From Amphimedon queenslandica (taxonomy: Eukaryota; Porifera; Demospongiae; Haplosclerida; Niphatidae), in contig NW_003546603.1 in the NCBI RefSeq assembly GCF_000090795.2, forward strand, positions 2,012 through 66,011: 64,000 bases of DNA, given 5' to 3'. Within the stretch, counting starts at the first letter, position 1. Every line of letters begins with the position of its first letter. Both the position numbers and the translations under genes were made by a program. Shown here piece after piece: positions 1 to 13,700 of the stretch. Below the pieces are notes generated by a model. That model was not told where the DNA came from. It made no database searches and was given only the letters and a program-made list of their open reading frames with translations.

Positions 1-1785
1 TCTGGAGAGGTTTGGCTCTGAAGTTCCGTATTTTAATTGATAGAATGTTGCTATGGAGTTATGAATCTCTGACTCTGTGCTACGGACGAATGCTTTCTCT
101 AACTGTATTGCCTATAAAGGAGAAATAGAGAGAGAAAAGAGGGTAACATATCACCATTGTAAAAATGGAATGGATGTAAGGAGGATTATTTATTACGAAA
201 ATAGAAGGGAACGCAAATGGGAATAATACCTTATTTTGCTGTATGCCATTGTTATTGATGCAAAATAAACAGTCGAGTATACACAAACACCAAATGTTGT
301 TCATACACACATCACGGACTTCAAATATGTAGCATGTACTTAGAAACAAGTACATCCATGCTTGTATGTATTAGGATAGTAGATCCATACACAAATTTTT
401 ATCAATTGTAGCACTTAAAACACAAGGCACTCGTTATCAACACGCAATGATTATTTTCATAATAATCCCAGAACTGAATGTGTATAAGTATATATCAACA
501 TTAAATGAATTAACATTGTTAATGTTTCCGTTTGCTTTACCTTCGCTATGTCAAGTAGCCATTCGTTCCTTGTCTTGCTGTCATCGGCACACATTATGTA
601 CTCGGTACCAGATGAGCCACACGTGACTAGGAACTTGTGTCTCTTCTCTCCCTTTTCTTCTAAAACTTCAGTGTGGGTACTCTCATTTATTGCCAGACTA
701 CCCTAAAGAAAGAGGGAGAAAGAGAGAGGGAGAGAGAGGGGGGAGAGAGGGGGGAAGGCGGAAAGAGAGAGAGGATAGAGGGAGAGTAAATAAGTGAAGC
801 AAGATAAGAGAGAGACAAACAGAGATAGAGACATTACACATTGTGCGGCTTGTTTATAGTTTATAGTTATTAACACAAGTGAACTGTATCATAATAATAA
901 ATAATAATAATAATAATAATATATAATATATAATAATATATAATAGTATTGTTTAAAGAATGCAGCTATTATGTTGTAGTATGTTCAATCACTATTACCC
1001 AGTATGACATAGTAGGTTACGCAGGACAATGCTAAAAACAGAAACCAGTTAATGGCTGACCTCTTTATAACAACTAACCTCCTGAATACCTCCCACAATT
1101 ACCCAACACTATTAATGGCATTTCTATCATTGTACAATTGTGTAAACCACAAATAATGTCATATGTGCACAATTCATTATCAAATAATGCACATACCATG
1201 TACATGCAATATAAGGCAGAGCTTATCTAACCAATAACAGACCATGCATGCACTGGTCTGTGTATTTTGTACTCAATATTATGATGACATAATGGACATG
1301 CAGTATTGATGAAGCATCATTATTTACACGAGTAAGTACTAACTTTCACAATCATCTTGTCTCTTGATTCGTAGTACGTGAGTGAGTTTCTCGTTAAAAT
1401 AAAGAACCTTCTCTTCCAGTTTTTGACCTGGTGACCTTTCTTGAACAGGTATCCTTTCCTAAGCACGCCATTGACCACTTCATCCTTCATATCAACAATG
1501 ATCTCAGATATTACACGAGAGTCTACATAAATACTTGAGAAGCAGTCGACCAGCGTGCTGAGAAACTTGATGAAGTCGAGGTTAGTGTGGTTTCCCTGCT
1601 GGAAGGACTCGTTCCAGGTGAACCCGGCCTTGGCGACAAACATCCTCAAGATATCGTTGAGTATATCAGGATCAAGGAGAGTGCTAAGGGTGGAGAGATG
1701 GGAACAGAATACGAGCCATAAGTTGTAGAGGTCTGTCTGGGAGAACCATTTAGGGTAAGCAATTTCGGCCTTAAAGTACTAAATA

Positions 1786-1828
<43 letters not shown>

Positions 1829-2960
1829 CAGAATAATAAAAGGATATAATGATGAAGTAATAAATAAACAATTATAAGTATACAATGATAATTTTGATGC
1901 ACATAAATGTATGGGATATTTTATCCATAGGAGTAAAGAGGGAGATCTTTAGAAAGCACATTATTCAATTATTTTTGATTCTTATCAAATTAATAATTAC
2001 TTCAGAGTAATACTCCCAACAGAGCGACTGTAATTTCGACTGATCGAACTCAGTATCCATCAGCGTTATGATACTCTGACAAACGACTGCCGTGAATTCC
2101 TCAAACGAAGACACGCCCTCGTAGAAATTGAGTACCTCGAGACTCGGCACAAGTTCTGTGACTGGTAAGCTTGCTACTGGCTGCTTCTTCTTTTTAGTAA
2201 CAGGTTTCTTGTGTCTGTATAAAGAGAGGAGGAGAGAAGGAGAGGGTGATAAGTGTTTAAGTATAGGACATGTTTAATTGTTAACACAAAATCAACAGTA
2301 GGTTACATTATGACATGTTCTTGCTTAGTGGTGTCATTAAGATTATTGTGCATGAGCAAGATCTAAGAGTGCATAAATGAGTGAAAGCAAGGGCTGGGCA
2401 ATGAAAGGAATGAGCCTTGAGCAACTTAAAAGGAAGAAAACACTGAGAGTAGAAATACTAATCTTCTCACAAACACTACAGTACTGAACATAGATTTTAT
2501 ACGTGAAAGTTGCTACTTTAGTAATACTGATAATAGCACAACCAATGCCTGATTAAACTAACTAACAACTCCTACATAAAGTGCCTTAATCTAAGCGAAA
2601 ATAAACAAGTACATATACAAGTACAAACATGGAGAAAAGTGACTTTCCCTTGGCTGGGCACTTAATTTTTCATTTACTAACGTGTTCAATGCAGTGAGTA
2701 ATTCCTGACAAAACTGCTCTATACGGTGAGATCCAGAGGGTAGCTTTACACTGCTACGTGGAGCTAGTATCATGGCTGCATGCAGGATAGTATGTTTTGT
2801 TAGCTCTGTCACTTGGTCGCCGACAAGTCGGGCAGGAGAAAGCGTCAAAGAGCCACGGCCTTCAACAGAGCCTTCAAGTTGCTCCTCACCTGCAGGTACA
2901 GGGAGAAAAGAGTGAGACTTTGAGGCAGTTTTTAAGTTACTTACTAGTCGAAGAGGACAT
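1..2960 (-). CDS. SWAP70/DEF6-like PH-domain protein, 3' part missing
   Basis: Partial gene; I read exons complement(<1-66, 541-702, 1344-1778, 2001-2214, 2682-2889, 2945-2960), which keep phase throughout and give 367 residues before the window edge. The first exon is only 16 bases from the ATG at 2960. A PH domain starts near residue 260 (motif GYLFKKGHQVKNWKRRFFIL) and ends in EWLLDIAKIHNSI, which parallels the PH domain of SWAP70/DEF6 (GYMMKKGHRRKNW...). Upstream, the blocks FDQSKLQSLCW and LYNLWLVF match the order of the SWAP70 N-terminal region. Family members bind phosphoinositides and act on Rac or actin at the cortex. The coiled-coil tail expected after the PH domain lies outside the window. 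The N-terminal ~100 residues resemble nothing I know, and no EF-hand loop is evident. Confidence 0.72.
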
Positions 2961-3233
2961 CTTATCTCCTTCCTAAATTGCAGTCTCCTGTTTTTTAGCT
3001 GTCCTTCCCACTTTGGTGGATGGAATGTAGAAAGATGGGATGGGCTTATTATTTATGGCCCACCAACGCCCACTCAATTTGCACTTTGAAATAAACACAA
3101 CAAGCAAATGCTCTTTAGGGCGTTTCGCTTCTCTTCTTTGCATTTGCTTTTGTAATTGTCGTTGCCTGCATCTTGCATTGAAAAGAGAAACTATTAGCTT
3201 AGATTTAGCTGCACTTTCCTAATCCATTTCATC
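2961..3233. promoter_or_regulatory. Head-to-head intergenic region, putative bidirectional promoter
   Basis: Only 273 bases separate the start codons of the SWAP70-like gene (minus) and beta-heavy spectrin (plus). No TATA box at a convincing position and no other gene is visible, so both promoters must lie here or inside the first exons and introns. Shared regulation is an inference from spacing. Confidence 0.5.
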
Positions 3234-4721
3234 ATGGCTAATGTCCGGATTAAGCAGCTGCAAGATGATTTAGAAGCAGTTCAAAAGAAAACATTCACCA
3301 AATGGATAAACTCCCATTTATCTAAAGTAAGCAAATAGATCTACTGGAGGCCCTGGGTCTGTTTACGGTTAATTTCGCATGCTCTAATTGCAAATTGTAG
3401 GTTGGGCTCCACGTGAATGATCTTTTCAAAGATCTTTGTGATGGTAGAGCTCTAATAAGACTCCTCGAAAGGCTCTCCGGGGAAGATCTGGGACCAGTCG
3501 GTCGAGGGAGACTAAGGATCAACCAGATAGAGAACGTTGGTAAAGCTCTGGCGTTTCTTCAGAAGAAAAATGTAAGAGAGAAAACACCAGCATCCTGTGA
3601 AGGGAATGATCTTGTATTATACTTAGCCTGACTAATATTAATTAAAAATAATAATAATTATATCTCATAATTTTGTTTCTTTTTTTGGTCCAATAGGTAA
3701 GTTTGCCATCTACTGGAGCAGCTGATATTGTTGACGGGAACCCTCGTCTGACCCTGGGTCTGGTTTGGACCATTATTTTGAGATTTCAAATTCAAAGCAT
3801 TCAACTAGACGTAAGCAGTAAATCAATAGTATTTCATTTAATGCTATCGCTATGTGTCCTATAGGACTCAAGTGACATCAAATCGGCTAAAGAGGCACTA
3901 TTGCTCTGGTGCCAAAGAAAAACATCAGGGTAAGGACCCATTTGTTGATTGAGAGTTGGTGTGTCATTGTAATCAGCTCTGATGGTTGCAGACTATTATG
4001 ATTATCTGTAATGCATTCATAGTTATCCTGGTGTTGATGTTCAAAACTTTACCACCAGTTGGAAGGACGGCTTAGCTTTTAATGCTCTTATCCACAAGCA
4101 CAGGTAATGAGCTAAGCCTCTGTAGTGTTGTCCTTATACATTATTGTTATGCAGACCTGATCTTGTGGACTATCCTTCTCTGAGCTCCAAGAACCCTATA
4201 GCAACTCTAAACAATGCTTTTGAGGTTGCCGAAAAACAGCTTGGTATACCACGTCTTTTAGATCCAGAAGGTATATATGGATTGACAATAGTGCAGCATA
4301 GCTGTGTAGTGACACAAAACCACTATTCTATTCTTATTAATATGCAATGTCTCCTCTTCTTTTTATAGACTTGATGGTACCTTATCTCGACGAGAAGTCA
4401 ATAATGACATACCTTGTGTCTTATTATCATTATTTCTCAAGACTAAAAGCAGAAGAAACTGGAGGAAGAAGACTCAATAAAGTATTTTACTTTACATTTT
4501 AATGTTCATTTTGAAATGTTTTTTTTTTCATAGATTATTGGCATATTAGTGGAAATTGATAAATTAAAAGAAGAATATCTAATCCAGACTAGCGATCTAT
4601 TGAAATGGATTGAAGATACTATACTGAAACTTAGTGACAAGAGGTTTCCGAACACTCTGGAAGGGATGCACCAGTTAATGATAGCCTTCAAAACATACAG
4701 GACGAAAGAGAAACCATTAAA
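3234..4721 (+). other. Beta-heavy spectrin exons 1-8: actin-binding CH1-CH2
   Basis: Exons 3234-3326, 3401-3571, 3697-3810, 3865-3929, 4023-4103, 4155-4270, 4369-4481 and 4534-4721. CH1 shows [11 protein letters not shown] and [19 protein letters not shown]2 shows [20 protein letters not shown] and [20 protein letters not shown], the classic tandem CH signatures that bind F-actin in spectrins, alpha-actinin and dystrophin. Confidence 0.95.
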
Positions 4722-7700
4722 GTAAAATAATGCTTTTTAAAATGACATGAAATTTTTTTTATATTTAGGTATGCTGAGAGGACTAATCTAGAAGTCCAGC
4801 TGTTTAACGTTCAGATGAAACTAAGGTCAATACATCAGAAGAACTGGTACCCTCCTGAAGGGAAACTGGTATCAGATATAACTCAAGCTTGGATTAATCT
4901 TGACAGTGCTGAGCACGAGCGTGAGGTATCACTGAGGAAAGAAATAATACGGTATCACTTCCGACATGAGGAGATCTTATTCATATTATTTATAGGCAAG
5001 AAAAACTGGAGAGGTTGGCGGAACGTTTTGCTCGTAAGTCTGATCTTAGGAAGACTTGGTTGAGTGAAATGGTTCAGGTGAGTTCTTATGTACCTAAAGC
5101 AATTTTTATTTCATTAATTAATGTATGTACATCTTTTTATGGTATGCAGAAAGTTTAATGTGATTCCGATCAAAATTGGATTTTTAGGGAATTTTCTAAA
5201 GTTGCTTTAAAATTTGGCCAAAAAGCCCATGGTTTTTTCCAAAAAATGGCTCCAAAATCACTCCCAATTTTTATTACATTTTCTGATGCATATTGATGTC
5301 CTTATGCTGTGTAGAAAGTTTGAGCTAATTCTAACTTCAATTTTTCAAGTTACGACCATTTTTAAAAAAGAGCTGAGTTCTGAAAATTTCCCTGTACTAT
5401 AGCCCATGGTTTTTCCAGAAAATGACTCCGAAATCACCCCCAACTTTTATTACATTTTCTGATGTATATTGATGTCCTTATGTTGTGTAGAAAGTTTGAA
5501 CTGATTCCGACTTCAATTTTTCAAGTTACGGCCATTTTTAAAATGAGCCAATTTCTGAAAATTTCCCTGTACTATAGCCCATGGTTTTTTCCAAAAAATG
5601 GCTCTAAAATCACCCCAAATTTTTATTACATTTTTTGATGCATATTGATGTACTTATGCTGTGTAGAAAGTTTGAACTGATTCCGACTTCAATTTTTCAA
5701 GTTACAGCCATTTTAAAAATGAGCCAAATTTTGAAAATTTCCCTGTACTATAGCCCATGGTTTTTTCCAAAAAATGGCTCCGAAATCACTCCCAATTTTT
5801 ATTACATTTTCTGATACATATTGATGTACTTATGCTATGTAGAAAGTTTGAGCTAATTCTAATGAATATTTTTTGAGTTATGAGCAATTTCTTTTTTCTA
5901 GGTTCTTAATGAAATGGAGAAGCAGACCGACATGGAGGCAGTAGATGCTGCCCTAAAGAGACATGGTGCCATATCAACTGAAGTCACAGCTGGAGTAAGA
6001 TTCAAATGTGACATTGTAAATTTTACTTTATTTATGATAAATTAATTTGTAGCAAGCACGATTGAAAATAGTTGCATCAATTGCTGAAGATTTAAGAAAT
6101 GAAAGATACCATGCTATTGATGACGTCCAAGAAAAGTTAGTGATCTACATGTGGCAAGAAACTATGATTTTATATTTAATTTTTACAGAGAGAAGGAATT
6201 AAACGACAGCTATCAGGAGTTGCTGGAGAAGTTATCAAACTGTCAAAAAACTTTATCAAATGCTCACGAAGTGATGGTCCTTTTTATAGAAATGGATGAC
6301 TGCCTGTCCATGCTATCTGAATTCGAAGTTAGTCTATACTATACAAAAGCCAAACTGTTACAATTATTTTTTTTTTGTCTCTAGCACTCTCTTCAACTTG
6401 AAGAATACGGCAAACACTTGTTAGGTGTTCAAGACCTGCTTCAGAAGCACACCATAATGGAGAGTGAGCTCACATCAGTCGTTGATAAATCCAAAGGTCT
6501 TAATGCACAAGTATGTACATACAAAACTAAAATACTAAATACTCACGTTAATTGTTTTGATGTTTGTATACATGTACATGTAGATGGAGAAGTTCATTCA
6601 AGACAAGCACCCAGAGAGCAGTGCTATTAAGGAGAGACAGTCAAAGTTGGACACTGCTTGTGCCAGAGTTCAGGAATGCTCAGCAACCAGACTCCAAAAA
6701 CTAAAAGTAATTCTCATTATTATTATTATTATTATTATTATTGTTGTTGTTATTATTTTGATTAATTATTTTGCATATTTGATTCTAAATTAAAGGAGTC
6801 CCAAACATTGTGTGAGTTCTTGTTGCAAGTTGAGGAGGAAGAAGCCTGGATCAAAGAGAAGGAAGCTCTTTGCTCTTCGATGGACTTTGGCAAAGATCTC
6901 AACGCCGTCATGCTCTCACAGCAGAAGCATAAAGCACTGGAGAGAGACATTGAGGGAAGGGAGCCTCACTTTAAAGCAATATGTGACAAAGGTACCTTGT
7001 AAATCTACTAATAGATGCATATACAGCTGAACTTAGTATCATCGTATTAATTTTTTTATTCAATAATCTTGCTTGCTTATTTTATTATTACATGTTAATA
7101 TTTTTTTGTTAACTTAAGGTTTGGAGCTGAAGGGGGTCGAAATGCTGAGATCTTCAACCAGCACCAGCTCCATTGAGAGATCAGCAGTATCACGTTTCAA
7201 ACTCCTCTCGGAGAAACAAAGCCGGACAGATCTATCAGTACAAAACAAGACAGTACAGAACCGGGTCTCAGGACTACAAGAGAAATGGGACAAACTCAAG
7301 GACCTTCTCTCTCAAAGGAAAACAAAACTAGAAGAAGCTATTCAAAGCCAAAAAGTGAGAGAATAGTGACACTCAATCAGTTTAACTTTGATTCACAAAC
7401 TCTTTACCCTTTCTTTCTTTCTTTCTTTCTCTCTCTCCTCATTTATAGTATCATGCTGATGCTGATGAAGCAGAGTCTTGGATAAAAGAGAGAGAGCCGA
7501 TTGCGTCTTCCGAAGATTATGGAACAAGTGAATTGTCAGCAAAAGCTCTGTTGCAGAACCACGATCGTCTTCAGTTGGAGATCAAAGCTTTTGGAAGTGA
7601 AATTGATAGACTGAAGGAACAGAGTAAAAGAGTGGCAAGCACTGCCTCTAGCACCACCACTTTTGTAAGTATAGGGGGTCTTGTGATGGTATAAATATTG

Positions 7701-10700
7701 ATTACCTATACAGGAACCCATTGCTGAGGACAGCATTGATGAAGAGACTGCCCCGGAGGATGAAGAAGTGGAAATTGAGGTGGAGAAGGAGATAATGGAG
7801 AAGAGAGAGGTGGAGAGAGAAGTAGAGGAAGAGAAGTCAGTCGCTCGTGTGAAAGCCATTTACAAGCACCACGGACAAGGAATGGGATTTGAGAAAGGAG
7901 AGGTACAGCATGAACACTCATCTTGTTATGCTAGTAATATTTGTTATCAATTTTTAAAAACGTTAGGTTTTTATGCTTGTGTCAAAGTCCAACCCTGACT
8001 GGTGGTGCGTAAAGTGAGTCTTTAAATACATGTATATTGTGGGAGATTTACTGGGTCCTTATAACATAATGCCATGTACACTACCCAATACTGTTGTATA
8101 CTGTGCATGTTTAATTATTGTTTTTAAGTATAAGAAATAAGGATTTCACTAAGAGCTACACTCTTAACTACTCTCCTCTCCAAAAATTCGACACGCTTTT
8201 GAAAGTCATAATCGACTTGACAGCTGCTTATATGCTCTGTCTTTATAAAGCAGACATTTGGAAAAGTCTATCATGGGTTGTCCCTATAATCATATTCATT
8301 AGTTATTACAAGAACAATGTATCATTGTGTATACTTCATTATTATAATCTACACATGTATAACTTGTATTTTATACTATTCCTCATTATTCATGCAGGAG
8401 AGGTAATGGGCAGCAAGGCTATGTTCCAGCAAATTATGTGAAGGACATTGAACCTAGTGTCATCAAGACTAAAGTTGTAAAGAAGGTCATTGAAGAGGTA
8501 CCAGTGAAAATAAAGGAGAAACAGAAAGTGAAGAGACGACTCCGCAAGCAAAAGGTATCCAAAGGTCCCAGAGCTTTCTCAAGTGAGGAATATATTATCA
8601 AAGTTATAAGTTTAGCAATTGTGCAGTAATTAAGATCTAAAGTTTAAAGTTATATGTATCTTTGTCATTTTTGTTAATGCACAGCTTATGGTGGTTATGG
8701 TCAAGTGAAGTTTGAAGGACAGAATGTAGCCGCAAGACAGCAAGGGATGAACACTGCTTATGAAGGACTTCTCAGAGCAGCTGAAGAGAGAAGAAAATGT
8801 CTGGAAGACTCAATTAAATTGTTTGGTCTCTCACGAGAGTGTGATGAAGTGGAGGCTTGGGTCAGAGAGAAGGAAGCAGTTCTAAAAGGAGAAGAGAAAG
8901 GGAACACTAAGGAACAGCTGGACTCAATGCAAAAGAAATATGATGTAAGTAATGGAGATGCTGTAGTTATATTTATAGTAATGTATTGCTTGCATTATTG
9001 TTACTATTTTTATGTACAGGGACTCCTGACTGAGATTGCTGCCAATAGCGTGAGGGTCCAACAAATAAATGCAGCAGCTGCTAAAATGTCTAAACTCGGA
9101 CACTCTCAAGCCGAGCTGATTCATCAAAGACAAAAGCAACTTGAAGAAAAGTGAGAGAATCATATAATAATGAAATTAATATTAACTGTTATCCCTATAG
9201 GTGGCAATCACTGGATTCATGTAAAGCTAAAAAAGAGGAAGCTCTCTCAGTCACTAAGACACTGTACGACTTCCACCAGCTGTGTGATGAGACCCAGGCC
9301 TGGATTAATGAAAAAGATCAATTGTTATCAGTCGATGATATTGGGCGAGACTTACCAGCTGTTCAAAAACTACAGAGACGACATCAAGTGAGTTATGAAA
9401 TGTATTCAAAGAAGCAACAACAATGATAATATATTGTATAGGGTCTTGAGAGGGAGATAGTCCCAATGGAGGACAGGATAGCTAAATTGACTCAAAGAGC
9501 TAGTGAAGTGATTAGGCAGTCGCCTCAGGACAGTCGTCAGGTCCAAAGTGTTTTAAATGGCGTCTCTCAATCATGGGAAAGTTTAAAAACAAAATCCGCT
9601 AACAGAAAACTTCAACTGGACAATGCCCAGCTAATGCACACTTTCATGACTGACTCTAGAGAAATGGTAAGGAATATATTGCAAATATTTATGTCTCATT
9701 TTGTAATGTTAATTTTTATTTTATTTGTAGGTTGCTTGGTCTTCAGAGGTCGCTAAGCTCCTATGCTCTGAAGAGCTACCACAAGATGTTGAGAGTGCTG
9801 AAGAAGTCCTTGAGAGACACAGAGAGATAAAAACTGACATTGCAAATAAACAAGAATCTTTTGATGCTTTACAGTCTCTCGGACGGCGTGTGGTACCCTC
9901 TGCCAAAGACCCTGAGCAGGTCCAGGAGAGAGTGAAGCAGCTCTCACAGGAAATGGCAGAACTGAACGAGCTCTGGGAGAAGAGGAACAAACAACTTGTG
10001 CAGTGCAGTGAACTACAGGTAAGTATTGTACACTGTAGGTGTGATACTGTCCCCATGAATGTTTTGATAGTCTTTCCTGAGAGATGCTGAGCAAATTGAT
10101 TCTGCCACGACAGCTCAAGAAGCATTCTTATCCAATGATGACTTAGGAGTAAGGACTCTTTTTGTAACGGCGTGCGTTTGATTTAAAGTTATTTTATTGC
10201 AGAATTCAGTTGACACTGTGCAAGTACTGATGAGGAAGCAAGAGGAGTTTGATCACACATGCCAGGCTCATGATGATAAAATAAAGCAGCTCTGTGACTC
10301 TGCCAATAAACTGATACATGGTGGGAACTACGATATACCAAAGTAAGGCAGTATTTTACTAAAACCTTGTTACTAATGTCCTACTAAAATGCTGTTACTA
10401 AAAAGTGCAACTTTATGTTCATAAATTGCATAATATTGCTATTATTACTATTATTATGCTTTGTTGTCGTAGGATTGCTAAGCGTAGAGATGAGGTCGTT
10501 GAAAAAAGGCAGAAAGTTAAAGCACTGTCAGCTGAAAGAGCAAAGCAACTCTCAGACTCTATGGCCTGGCAGGAGTTCTGTCGTGAAGCTGATGAGGTAT
10601 AAAAATAAGATGAGGTGATTTTACTGCTATAACGTACGCTGTAGGTTAATTCATGGATTCACGAGAAGCTTCAAACTGCAACGGACGAGAGTTATAAGGA

Positions 10701-13700
10701 CCCGACTAACCTTGAAAGTAAAATGCAGAAACATCAAGCATTTGAAGCTGAGATTGCTGCCAATAAAGCAAGAATGGACGCTGCTTGCAAGGTAATAAAA
10801 CCACTATCAAATACAAGATATACACCTAGTGACTACTTGTTGCATGTATTGGCCATTCTTAACTCTGAGGTGTTGTTTTTGCTGTTGTCTTATAGATGGG
10901 TAATGAGTTGATGGCTGCTAATCATTTCAAGTCAAACAAAGTCCGTGATATCACTCACCAGGTAACTCAAGACTGGGACAAACTAACCTCAGCCTCCTCC
11001 GACAAAGGTATAATCTAAAAATACTTTGATAGTTAAAGTCTATTTTACATTTTTTGTTGTAGGTTTGAGGATAAAGCAAGCCCTTGATCTTCAGCTCTAC
11101 CAAAGAGCTTGTGATGAACAGTTGGCCTGGATATCTGAAGCTGAGAAGCAACTGGAGAGCGAAGAAATAGGAAAAGATTTGCAGAGTGTTAGGTTCTTGT
11201 TGAAAAAACACGAAGTATGAAGAATATTTTTTGCATTTTTGATTTCTTTTTTTCCAGCAATTGGAGGCTGACATTCGCTTTCATGGTGAGCAAGTGAAGT
11301 CATTGCATGGAACTGCTGATAAGTTAAGCAGTGAAGATCATTTTGAAAAGGGAAAGATAGCAGAGCTGAAGAAGAAGCTAAGTGATCGGTGAGACTAATA
11401 TTTATATACACTGTACAAATACATCTACTCTGTAAAATGCTTCATTATTGATTTTTTTAAGACTCATAACTCCAGAATTTGAGCTCAGAATCTGCTCAAA
11501 CTTTCTGCGTAGCATAAGTACATCAATATGTATCAGAAAATGTAATAAAAATTTGGGGTGATTTTGGAGCCATTTTTTGAAAAAAACCATGGGCTATAGC
11601 CTTGGGTATTTTTGCATTTTCTTAAAATGGCCGTAACTTGAAAATTTGAACTTGGAATCAATTCAAACTTTCTACATAGCATAAGGACATCAATATGTAT
11701 CAGAAAATGTAATAAAAATTGGGGGTGGTTTTGGAGCCATTTTTTGAAAAAAAAACCATGGGTATTTTTCAAAATTTTGGCATTTTCTTAAAATGGCCGT
11801 AACTTGAAAATTTGAACTCGGAATAAGCTCAAACTTTCTACACAGCATAAGTACATCAATATATATCAGAAAATGTAATAAAACTCGGGGGTGACTTTGG
11901 AGCCATTTTTTGGAAAAAACCATGGGCTATAGCCTTGGGTATTTTTCAAAAAATGGCTCATTTCTTAAAATAGTCATAACTTTAAAAATTGAGCTTGGAA
12001 TCAGCTCAAACTTTTATATAGCATTAGTACATCAAAAAGAACATGTAATAAAAGATGAGTTTGAATTTAGTGTTGTAAAAACATGCTGTACATGTTGATT
12101 CATTTCTGTGTAGAATTTCTTCACTCAAAGAACCCTGCGAGAGTCGCAAGCAAAGACTCGACGAGTCCCTCAAACTGCAGCAGTTTTATCACGAGGTGGA
12201 AGATGAGCAGCATTGGATAAAGGACCACACCCCTCTCGCCAGCTCAGACGACTATGGGAAAAGCTTACAAGAAGTTCAAAACCTTCAAAAGAAGCACCAG
12301 GTAAAGAAAAAATGCATGTATTTTAAAAATGAAAAGCTATAATTATTAATAAAATTATTTTTGTAGATATTATTCAACGATATATCAAGTCACGAGCCAA
12401 GCATTGAAAAGGCCAAGGAGCAAGGAGAGAGCCTCATGGCTGAGGGTCATTTTGCTAGTGATGATATCCAACAGCAGCTGTTGGACTTACAGTCGTGCTG
12501 GAGACAACTCAAACTCCTGGCATCAAGAAGATCACAGAAACTAACAGACTCACTTGAAGCTCAGAAAGTATGAGATTTACATGCTTTAATACTACTTAGC
12601 TATCCATTTGAATTAATTTATATTTTTTAATTTTTTTCTCTTAGTTTTATCAAGGTGCCAGTGAGGCTGATGTGTGGATGAATGACAGAGCTGGAGCAGC
12701 TGCTTCTCAAGACTATGGCAGAGATGAAGACGCTGCTATCAAACTCCTCAAGAAACACAAAGTACTAAGAAATTAATAATTCTAATATTTTATTTCATTT
12801 TTATCATCCATAGGCTCTTAGTGAAGAAGTGGAGAGATATACCGAAGTAGTGGACAAACTCGGAGAGGATGCCCAATCACTGATAAAGAATGACCACTTT
12901 GACAGTCCTAATATTGGAATTAGAAAAGTAATCTCCACAAATGCACCTTTATAATAAGAATATATTTTTAAAAGTACAACAGTACCTTTGAAAAGAGAGC
13001 ACTCTATATTAAGGACAGCTTGTACTGTACATGTACATGTACTTGTTAGATATTTAGCTACTGCTGTTTACTTCCATTTTATATTCTTGTAGTCTCAGTT
13101 AGAAGAGCAGCTCTCTGGTCTTCAGATGTTAGTAGCTGCCAGAAGCTCTAAGCTTGAGGAGTCTATAAAACTCCATCAGTACATCAGAGAAGCCGATGAC
13201 GTTATATCCTGGCTTGAAGAGAAACAATCTCTGGCTGCTTCTGACGACTATGGAAAAGACTACGATCATTTACTAGTAAGAAACAAGAAGAGACTACCAT
13301 CTTTCATTTCTCATTGCTTGGCAGGTTCTTCAGAAGAAGTTGGACGAGTTCAAACGTGATGTAAATGCTAGCAGCGATCGCTACACGTCAGTCAATAAGC
13401 TAGCAAGACAGCTAGTGGCTGAGGGTCACTCTGACACTGTTGTCATCAAAGAAAAACAAGACCAAATGAGGTACGCATATTCTTAATAATAAAACACTTC
13501 TACATTACCAGTATTACCTACATTACTTACATTACTTGCATGTACATTGTCATTATTTATGTAGAGAGGGTTGGGCTACTTTGCAAGACGCCCTTCAAAG
13601 TCGTGCAAAGAAATTAGCCGAAGCGTCAGAAGTTCACAGGTTTAACAGAGACGCCAAAGAGATCCAAAGCAGAATAAAGGTAGCAGCAGCCATGATAATG

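Noticed and set aside
5150-5885. CRISPR-like array of regular repeats
   Set aside because: The units are contiguous 176-base copies without unique spacers, inside a eukaryotic intron.
8555-8564. Earlier donors (gtatcc at 8555, gtccca at 8565) for spectrin exon 21
   Set aside because: The first gives a stop in exon 22 and the second is a weak donor; gtgagg at 8583 keeps phase and has the better consensus.
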